Positions 26,654 through 32,984 of a stretch of 32,984 nt of DNA are shown here, in pieces (position 1 is the stretch's first letter; the number at the start of each line of letters is the position of its first letter). The stretch spans positions 6,986 through 39,969 of the forward strand of contig JAGTQN010000005.1 in NCBI GenBank assembly GCA_018396395.1. The letters are read 5' to 3'. Position numbers and translations under genes: made by a program. This DNA is from Candidatus Bathyarchaeota archaeon (GTDB taxonomy: Archaea; Thermoproteota; CALKCG01; B24; JAGTQN01). The notes under the pieces are model-generated. The model ran no database searches, was not told where the DNA came from, and saw only the letters and a program-made list of their open reading frames with translations.

Positions 26654-27277
26654 ATGGCATTAGCTTCTAAAAAGATAAAAAGGGACTTGGATCTAAAAGC
26701 CGATGAAGGGATCAGAATGCAAGGATGCACTCTTTCATCCTCATCCTCATCCTCATCCTCATCCTCTTCCTCTTCTTCAATCCCATCTCCATCTCCATCG
26801 TCGTTGCCATCTCCATCCTCCAAACCCAAGACAATCCCAAAGGCCAAGTACGTTCTAGGCTTTGATGCCTCCATCTGTCGCTGGTGCCGATCCTGTGAGC
26901 TCATCTGCTCTCTTTTTCATGATGGCATCCAAAGCCCCCAATTATCGAGGATAAAGCTCTGGGTGAACACCCTCGACTTAGAGGTGAAGGCAGAATTCTG
27001 TCTGCAGTGCGTAGTTCCTAAGTGTATGGAAGCCTGTCCTGTGGAGGGAGCTATGGTCGTAGATCCTAAAACTGGAGCAAGAATCATCGTAGCGGAGAAG
27101 TGTACCGCCTGTGGAAAATGCGCAGAGGCTTGTCCCTTCAATTCTAAGGGGACGATCCTCTTCCTGAATGCCGAAAGAAGAGCCTATGTCAAGTGCGACC
27201 TCTGTGGCGGGAAGCCCAAGTGCGTCGAGTATTGCCCCACTGGGGCCTTGAGCCTAAGGAGCTTGGAGGTGACATAG
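26654..27277 (+). CDS. Ferredoxin-like protein with four Cys motifs (AOR-associated), with poly-Ser N-terminal extension
   Basis: 207 aa; CRWCRSCELIC, CLQCVVPKCMEACP, CTACGKCAEACP, CDLCGGKPKCVEYCP. N-terminal S-rich region encoded by a TCATCC repeat; true start uncertain. Confidence 0.88.
   Translation: MALASKKIKRDLDLKADEGIRMQGCTLSSSSSSSSSSSSSSSIPSPSPSSLPSPSSKPKTIPKAKYVLGFDASICRWCRSCELICSLFHDGIQSPQLSRIKLWVNTLDLEVKAEFCLQCVVPKCMEACPVEGAMVVDPKTGARIIVAEKCTACGKCAEACPFNSKGTILFLNAERRAYVKCDLCGGKPKCVEYCPTGALSLRSLEVT
26735..26764. repeat. (TCATCC)x5 hexanucleotide microsatellite, degenerate extension to about 26822
   Basis: Five perfect copies then TCTTCC TCTTCT and CCATCT variants; in-frame poly-Ser. 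Confidence 0.95.
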
Positions 27278-27278
27278 C

Positions 27279-29171
27279 TTGGCAAAAGCTTCCGCAACCT
27301 ATGGTTGGGTAGGGCGCATCCTTCGCGTAGACCTTGGCTCTGGAAGGATATGGAGCCAGGATACGATGCCCTATGCCAAGGACTTCATAGGGGGCAGGGG
27401 TATCGCAGCCAGGATTGCCTGGGAGGAGCTGAAGCCAGGCATCGATGCCTTCGATCCGGAGAATCGCCTCATCTTCATGACAGGTCCCCTAACAGGAACC
27501 CTGGCTCCAACGTCTGGCGGACGCCTTGTGGTCTGCGGTGCTGCTCCCCAAGCCTATCCAAAGACCCATTATACCCGATCCAACATGGGAGGATTCTGGG
27601 GGGCCGAGCTCAAGTACGCGGGCTTCGACGGTATCGTCATCCAGGGGGCCTCCGATAGGCCCGTCTATTTATGGATAGAGGATGGAAAGGCTGAGATCCT
27701 TGATGCGAAGGAGCTCTGGGGACGGGATACCTTCGAAACCCAGAGGATACTCTTCCGTAAGCATGGCCTAGGAACCCGTGTTGCCTGCATAGGACCTGCA
27801 GGGGAAAACCTTGTCCGCATAGCCGTCATCCATAGCGAGATCGAGAATGCTGCCGGGCAGGGGGGCTTCGGAGCCGTCATGGGATCCAAGAAGCTTAAAG
27901 CCATAGCCATCAGGGGAAAGGATAAGGTTGCCATCGCTCGACCCAAGGAGTTTTTAGAAGCCTGCGAATATGTTAAGAAGATAGCCCAAACAAGTAGGGG
28001 ACCTCCTCCAAGGCCTGATCCCAAGTGTAAAGCCTGTAGCATGTCCTGTACAGTCCAGGGCTGTGGGCTTCAGATCTACAAGGATGTTCAGGGATTCGTC
28101 TTCGCTAGGCGATACAATGGAGGAGTCCACTGTGCCTCTCCTGCTATGCTCCGTCTCGTTCCTTGGGAGGCTGGCTTCGAGGCTGCCCAAGTCGCCAACC
28201 TCATGGGCGTGAACCATTGGGAGATTGTCTTGGGTTTAGGACCCTTCTGGGCGGGATGGTTGAAGCGTTTAAGGGAGGCAGGCTATGTGAAGGATGAGGA
28301 TCTCAGCATCCCCTTGGACGAGATCCTAGGCTTCGATAGCGGGGAATTCTGGACCCGTCTCATCCTAAAAATTGCCTATAAAGAAGGCTTTGGAAGGGTC
28401 TTGGCGGAGGGCATAGCGAGGGCCGCCGATATCCTAGGAAAAGGAAAGGAGTTCAGCCCCCATGTGGCCCATGGCTTCATCACCCACTGGGACGGCCATT
28501 TCTTTGGAAGCCCCCGATTCCCTTACTGGATCGTATCCGCCCTGAACTGGGCTACGGAGTCTAGGGATCCCAATGTCCATGGTTATGCCCAAGAGATCGA
28601 ATACTGGTGGCGAGGTGGAAAGGGTCCCATAACCATGGACCAAATCAAAGCGATTGGAAAGCGCCTTTATGGCTCCGAGAAGGCCGTCGCCTTGGAAAGT
28701 GGATACGACTATAAGGCGCAACCGACCATATGGCATGAGAACAACGATTGCATAAAGGATTCCCTCCTGACCTGCGACCAGATTTTTCCGATAATCTTTA
28801 GCCACACTAGTCCCGACGGATTCGGAGATACGGGGGCTGATGCCCTTCTCTTCCGAACGGCTACGGGTATCGAAATGGACGAATATGAGCTTAGACGTGT
28901 AGGAGAGCGTATCTTCAACCTCGAGAGGGCCATTGCCATAAGGGAGGGGAGGAGGCGAAGGGATGACGAACAGGTAATACCCTACTTCATGAAGCCAGAT
29001 CGCCAGGGTATAGGATTGGACGAGGAAAAGTTCAGACGCCTCATGGATGAGTTCTATGAGCTTCGGGGTTGGGATGTCGAAACTGGGATCCCTACGAAAC
29101 GTAAGCTCGAGGAGCTAGGTTTAGGGGATGTGGCCGAGGGACTGGAAAAGGCAATAGGGAGGCTACCATAA
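27279..29171 (+). CDS. aor: Aldehyde ferredoxin oxidoreductase (tungsten/tungstopterin AOR family), TTG start
   Basis: 630 aa; GRILRVDLGSGRIWSQD, FIGGRGIAARIAWEEL, LIFMTGPLTGT, RSNMGGFWGAELKYAGFDGIVIQG, VACIGPAGENLVRIAVI, CKACSMSC cluster motif. Confidence 0.94.
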   Translation: MAKASATYGWVGRILRVDLGSGRIWSQDTMPYAKDFIGGRGIAARIAWEELKPGIDAFDPENRLIFMTGPLTGTLAPTSGGRLVVCGAAPQAYPKTHYTRSNMGGFWGAELKYAGFDGIVIQGASDRPVYLWIEDGKAEILDAKELWGRDTFETQRILFRKHGLGTRVACIGPAGENLVRIAVIHSEIENAAGQGGFGAVMGSKKLKAIAIRGKDKVAIARPKEFLEACEYVKKIAQTSRGPPPRPDPKCKACSMSCTVQGCGLQIYKDVQGFVFARRYNGGVHCASPAMLRLVPWEAGFEAAQVANLMGVNHWEIVLGLGPFWAGWLKRLREAGYVKDEDLSIPLDEILGFDSGEFWTRLILKIAYKEGFGRVLAEGIARAADILGKGKEFSPHVAHGFITHWDGHFFGSPRFPYWIVSALNWATESRDPNVHGYAQEIEYWWRGGKGPITMDQIKAIGKRLYGSEKAVALESGYDYKAQPTIWHENNDCIKDSLLTCDQIFPIIFSHTSPDGFGDTGADALLFRTATGIEMDEYELRRVGERIFNLERAIAIREGRRRRDDEQVIPYFMKPDRQGIGLDEEKFRRLMDEFYELRGWDVETGIPTKRKLEELGLGDVAEGLEKAIGRLP

Positions 29172-29229
29172 TGGATGAGACTAGGCTAAACCACAAATGA
29201 AGAAAATCGTGAGGAAGGGAAACAATTTG

Positions 29230-30459
29230 CTAGAGAAGGTATTTCGTGCTTGCCTTCACGGCCTCTTCTATAAGCCTTTGAAGCTCCTGGGGTAGGGCTT
29301 CCCCCCTTATTCTCATGAAGCCTCGCACAATGATGGCCCTAGCCTCCTCGTAGGTTAATCCTCTCGTCATGAGATATTCGATCTCCTCCTTAGCAATCTT
29401 GCCTATGGAGGCTTCGTGGGAAAGCTGGACATCAGGGACTCGTCCTTCGAGCTCCGGAATAGCCTTTATGAGGCCTGAGGGGCTTAGGATGAGACCTTGG
29501 CACTCCAAGTGGGCCCTTACATTCGGTGCCATGCCAATGAGATGCCCCCTCGTCCATATATCGCCACCCTTCGTTATTGCCCTTGTCCTGACCTCGGCCC
29601 TGGAGCCTGAAGCCTCCAAGAAGACCCGCCCTCCCACATCTAAAGAAGAGCCTGGCATGGCGAGAAGGAGATTGTTGTAAATGGCGATTGAACCCTCACC
29701 CTTTAAATAGGTCGTAGGGTACATCTGAAGGGATTTGACTGGTCTTAGGCATATGTAGTTCGAAAGGAAGATCCCCCCTTCCTCGACGATCGTAGCAGTC
29801 CTAGGCCTTACGGCGACCTCCTCCCCCCAATTGTGGATCATCGTGAAGGAAAGCCTTCCACCACGCTTTACATAGAACTCCGATACGCCTATGTGAAGCC
29901 CAGATTTTAGGGCAGGTGATACAAGGCATCCCGTCACGACATGAAGCTCTGCGCCAGGTTCGACGATGATTATATTATGGACGGCTTGGGCTACTCTTTC
30001 TTCAGCTAGGAAGAGGCACGCCTGAACGGGCCTGAGGATCCTTACACCTGGAAGGGCCCTGATGAAGTAACCCCTTTGCCAGTTAAGCTCGACAAAGCTC
30101 GTGTACTTATCTTCATCAACCTCCAGGGCCTTCCACCAGTATTGGCTTTCTAGCCAATCGTAGCGCTTCAAGGCCTCCTCCGTGCTTAGGATCTCCAAGC
30201 CTTCTGCCCTTGTTTGACAGAAAACTACGGATCGGTTCATCTGAAGGTAGGATCCGGACCTGTTTGTCTCGAGGGGGTCTATTCCGGCCTCTAAAAGGGC
30301 CCTTTGCTCCTCCTTGCTCAGGGAGGTTAGGGAAGTCTTTGGGAGCTCCCTTGGATGGGGATCATAAACGCTTAGATCCAAATCTGGCCCGAAGGATGCT
30401 GGCTTCTCCCTCGCCCTCTCTGCCCGCTTCTTCAGGTCCTGCGAAGGCATCTCATACAT
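29230..30459 (-). CDS. sufB: SufB/SufD Fe-S cluster assembly scaffold
   Basis: 409 aa; SHEASIGKIAKEEIEYLMTRGLTYEEARAIIVRGF signature; overlaps the sufC 3' end. Confidence 0.88.
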   Translation of the reverse strand: MYEMPSQDLKKRAERAREKPASFGPDLDLSVYDPHPRELPKTSLTSLSKEEQRALLEAGIDPLETNRSGSYLQMNRSVVFCQTRAEGLEILSTEEALKRYDWLESQYWWKALEVDEDKYTSFVELNWQRGYFIRALPGVRILRPVQACLFLAEERVAQAVHNIIIVEPGAELHVVTGCLVSPALKSGLHIGVSEFYVKRGGRLSFTMIHNWGEEVAVRPRTATIVEEGGIFLSNYICLRPVKSLQMYPTTYLKGEGSIAIYNNLLLAMPGSSLDVGGRVFLEASGSRAEVRTRAITKGGDIWTRGHLIGMAPNVRAHLECQGLILSPSGLIKAIPELEGRVPDVQLSHEASIGKIAKEEIEYLMTRGLTYEEARAIIVRGFMRIRGEALPQELQRLIEEAVKASTKYLL

Positions 30460-31178
30460 TCCTCGTATCCGTATTTCCTTATGGTTTCGAGGATCTTCCT
30501 CGGTTCCTCGCTACACACTATAGTGCCGTTATATAAGACATGCCCCTTATCGGCATCCACATAGTCCAAGATATAGCCCGTATGGCTTATGATGATGGCG
30601 GATCTCTGGGCTCTAGTCTCCCTATCCTTGCAGGGCATCCCTCTCTCAAGGAGTCGGTTAATACCTCTACCCACCAAGGCTATATTCTCCAAGTCGACTC
30701 CAGACTCAGGCTCATCCAAGAGGGCTAAGTCGGGCTGTAAGGCAAGTATCTGGAGGAGTTCAGCCCTCCTGACTTCGCCTCCGGAGAAACCGTAGTTAAC
30801 ATCCCGATCCAAGAAATCCGCCATAGCGAGTTCGAAGACCAATTTATCGATGTCAACTTTTTCTCTGCAACAGATCTCAAGAAGCTGTCTTAGCTTCAAT
30901 CCCCTTATGGCTGGGGGCCTCTGAAAGAAGAGTCCTATGCCTAGCTTCACCCTCTCATAGACGGGCATCCCCGAAAGATCCTTTCCCTTGAAGAGGATGC
31001 GCCCCTTCCTTACCTTGTAGTCCTCCAAGCCAATGATCGCCATGAAGAGGGAAGTCTTTCCCGCACCATTGGGACCGAAGAGGGCATGGATTTCCCCAGG
31101 TCCTATATCGAGGTTCACATCATGGAGAACATCCCTTCCTGCTACTTCCACCGTCAAATCCCTGATCTGGAGAAGCAT
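30432..31178 (-). CDS. sufC: SufC Fe-S assembly ABC ATPase
   Basis: 248 aa; Walker A GPNGAGKTSLF, FQRPPAIRGLKLRQLL, signature YGFSGGEVRRAELLQ, Walker B LALLDEPESGVD, IISHTGYILDYV. Confidence 0.92.
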   Translation of the reverse strand: MLLQIRDLTVEVAGRDVLHDVNLDIGPGEIHALFGPNGAGKTSLFMAIIGLEDYKVRKGRILFKGKDLSGMPVYERVKLGIGLFFQRPPAIRGLKLRQLLEICCREKVDIDKLVFELAMADFLDRDVNYGFSGGEVRRAELLQILALQPDLALLDEPESGVDLENIALVGRGINRLLERGMPCKDRETRAQRSAIIISHTGYILDYVDADKGHVLYNGTIVCSEEPRKILETIRKYGYEECMRCLRRT

Positions 31179-31463
31179 TGAGGAAACCTTCCCATGGATT
31201 CCGCACTCAACGCTATGAAGAACGTAGGTTCTAGATTAGCTTTTTTGAAGCAGTTTATAGATGGGCTTTAAGGGGTCAGGTTTGGAGGAAGAGTTAGGGT
31301 CAGGGTTGGGTTAGGTCTTTATGAAGGACGTTTCTAGACCCTTCTTTCCCTATATACTAATCGTGGGAGCATTAGTTCCCTTTCCTTCCTTCTAACCGGT
31401 CCCCGCCCATCGAAAATCCTTCGAGGCAAAAAGTTATCAGCTCGTCCCTCGAAATTCTTTCCG

Positions 31464-32270
31464 TTGGTTGGGACGGTCATGGGCTTCATGGAAAAAATCC
31501 TAGAAGCGAAGGTTGCTCCTAGGGAGCTAGCCATTTTCTGGCTTGGCCAAAACTCCTTCATATTCAAAACTTCCAAGGAAACCTTGATAGGCTTGGACCT
31601 GTACCTTTCGAGGGTCTATGCCACTGAGCGCCATGTCCATCCAGAGCCCCCTATGAGGCCGGAAGAGGTTATTGTGGACTATGTCTTCAGCACCCACGAT
31701 CACCTTGATCACCTGGATCCCTATACGATTCCTGGAATCCTCAAAAGGTCCCCTAAGGCTATCTTCATAGGAACGCCTGAAGGACATGATCATTACATAA
31801 AGCTTGGAGTTCCACCTTCCCAGGCCATAGGCATGGAGGCTGGTGAAACTCTAAGACTGAAGGACTTCCGGGTCACAGCCTTTTACTCCGTCGATCCTAA
31901 GGAAGGCTTCGGAACAACCCATTATGGCTACCTTTTCTCCTTTGATGCTTGTAAAGTCTATAATATGGGGGATTCCTCGCCGGGTATGGCCAAGGAGCCT
32001 GAGGCAATCCTGAAGCCCGTAGCCGAGGCAAAGCCCGATATAGCCATGTTCCCCATCGTGGGAGACTATCCGGGCAGAAGGCCGGAGCAGGCGCTGAGCT
32101 TCTCTAGGATCGTAAGACCGAAGATCGTCATCCCGACACATTACGGATGCTTCGTAGGAAGGGATGCAGACCCCAGGGAGTTTCTAGGGCTATTCAGGGG
32201 AATTCCAGATGTAAAGCCCGTCATCATCGAATACATGGGAAGCTACATCTATCGACCTGGGGAAGTCTAG
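31464..32270 (+). CDS. Metallo-beta-lactamase-fold hydrolase (UlaG-like)
   Basis: 268 aa; AIFWLGQNSFIFKTSKETLIGLDLYLS, STHDHLDHLDP (HxHxDH), YNMGDSS, IPTHYGCF. Upstream start codon choice uncertain. Confidence 0.82.
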   Translation: MVGTVMGFMEKILEAKVAPRELAIFWLGQNSFIFKTSKETLIGLDLYLSRVYATERHVHPEPPMRPEEVIVDYVFSTHDHLDHLDPYTIPGILKRSPKAIFIGTPEGHDHYIKLGVPPSQAIGMEAGETLRLKDFRVTAFYSVDPKEGFGTTHYGYLFSFDACKVYNMGDSSPGMAKEPEAILKPVAEAKPDIAMFPIVGDYPGRRPEQALSFSRIVRPKIVIPTHYGCFVGRDADPREFLGLFRGIPDVKPVIIEYMGSYIYRPGEV

Positions 32271-32272
32271 GC

Positions 32273-32984
32273 TTAAGCCCTACCCTTCTCCATTCCATAA
32301 GACTGAGTTTCCAAAACAGGCTTTATGGCTTTAAGCCATCGTATCGTGTCCCTGACGGCACCAGCACAGACTATCGTTACGCGATGCTCAGCTCCCTCTT
32401 GAAGGATCCGCGCGAACTTAGCCCTTATCCGCTCCTCGTCGAGGATAAGATCCTCAGGATGGATCCATCTCTCCATGACTATGGAATTCCCAAGAACTTC
32501 CTTGGCGATGCTAATAGATGTCCATGGGCTTATCTGGACTGTCCTCAGCCCTGCAATCTCCTTTATGGCAGGAAGAAAAGGCCCTATATTCCCACAGCTA
32601 TGGAAGTAGGATATGCCTTCCCTGTAAAACTCGGCAAGCCTCTTCTCGCGAGGGAGGACCAGCTCCCTATAATTCTTAGGCGAAAGAACCTTGGCGTCAA
32701 CCTCATCATTGCTCAAGGAAGAGGAGGCGACAACTTCTCTACCCAAAAAACGACTCCAATCAACTTCCCAGACAATCCTAGCCTCCGTAACGAAGTCCAA
32801 GAGCTCCTCGATGAGGCGAGGCCTCTTTATGAGGCTTAGGAGGCTGTTCTGCCAGCCCATCATGTGGACGAGGACTCCCCAGGGTCCTCTTGTCCAAGGA
32901 CGGTATTCTATGCGAAGGTTTTCGCCAACGATTTTCCTCATAGCATCATGAAACCTATGAACCTTAGGCATGAGGCCGCTACTA
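32273..32984 (-). CDS. Uroporphyrinogen decarboxylase (URO-D) family protein, N-terminus truncated by the window edge
   Basis: Frame open to the window end; GVLVHMMGWQNSLLSLIKRPRLIEELLDFV, SYFHSCGNIGPFLPAI, GLRTVQISPWTS. Confidence 0.75.
   Translation of the reverse strand, partial: SSGLMPKVHRFHDAMRKIVGENLRIEYRPWTRGPWGVLVHMMGWQNSLLSLIKRPRLIEELLDFVTEARIVWEVDWSRFLGREVVASSSLSNDEVDAKVLSPKNYRELVLPREKRLAEFYREGISYFHSCGNIGPFLPAIKEIAGLRTVQISPWTSISIAKEVLGNSIVMERWIHPEDLILDEERIRAKFARILQEGAEHRVTIVCAGAVRDTIRWLKAIKPVLETQSYGMEKGRA

Noticed and set aside
26464-26904. 146-aa - strand ORF with acidic DEDEDEDE run
   Set aside because: Antisense shadow of the TCATCC repeat within the ferredoxin ORF; no family motif.
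32147-32839. 230-aa + strand ORF
   Set aside because: Antisense to the URO-D family gene and overlapping the MBL gene 3' end; no motif.

Overview
The window is archaeal chromosomal DNA, judged from the gene repertoire: archaeal-type AMP phosphorylase, GfcR-like HTH-PRTase, GTPBP1-like GTPase, ino1 and tungsten-type AOR. It is mostly single-copy metabolic genes on both strands. Recognisable genes are two amidohydrolases (one partial), class II fumarase, phosphomannomutase/phosphoglucomutase, a nucleotidyltransferase, cis-prenyltransferase (UppS), RtcB, AMP phosphorylase, a GTPBP1-like GTPase, a CinA/MoaB-like protein, a large UPF0182-like membrane protein with a small TM partner, inositol-phosphate synthase, an enolase-superfamily protein, a DapA-family aldolase, a GfcR-like regulator, a DUF362 protein, a 4-cluster ferredoxin plus AOR, SufB/D and SufC, an MBL hydrolase and a partial URO-D-family protein. 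The best non-obvious observations are: (1) a decayed IS6-family insertion sequence at 24430-25172 with 17-bp perfect terminal inverted repeats, absent from the ORF track because it is frameshifted; (2) a small TM plus coiled-coil gene at 21278-21504 (-) split by an apparent 1-nt frameshift at GGGGAAAA; (3) a cluster of small uncharacterised membrane/helical proteins, two sharing a KEL-x3-GIP motif; (4) a 580-bp protein-free gap between two convergent genes, rich in hairpins including a cUUCGg tetraloop, as a candidate ncRNA locus; (5) a hexanucleotide microsatellite encoding poly-Ser at the N-terminus of the AOR-linked ferredoxin. No CRISPR, rRNA or convincing tRNA was seen. Family names come from motif recognition by eye; no searches were run.
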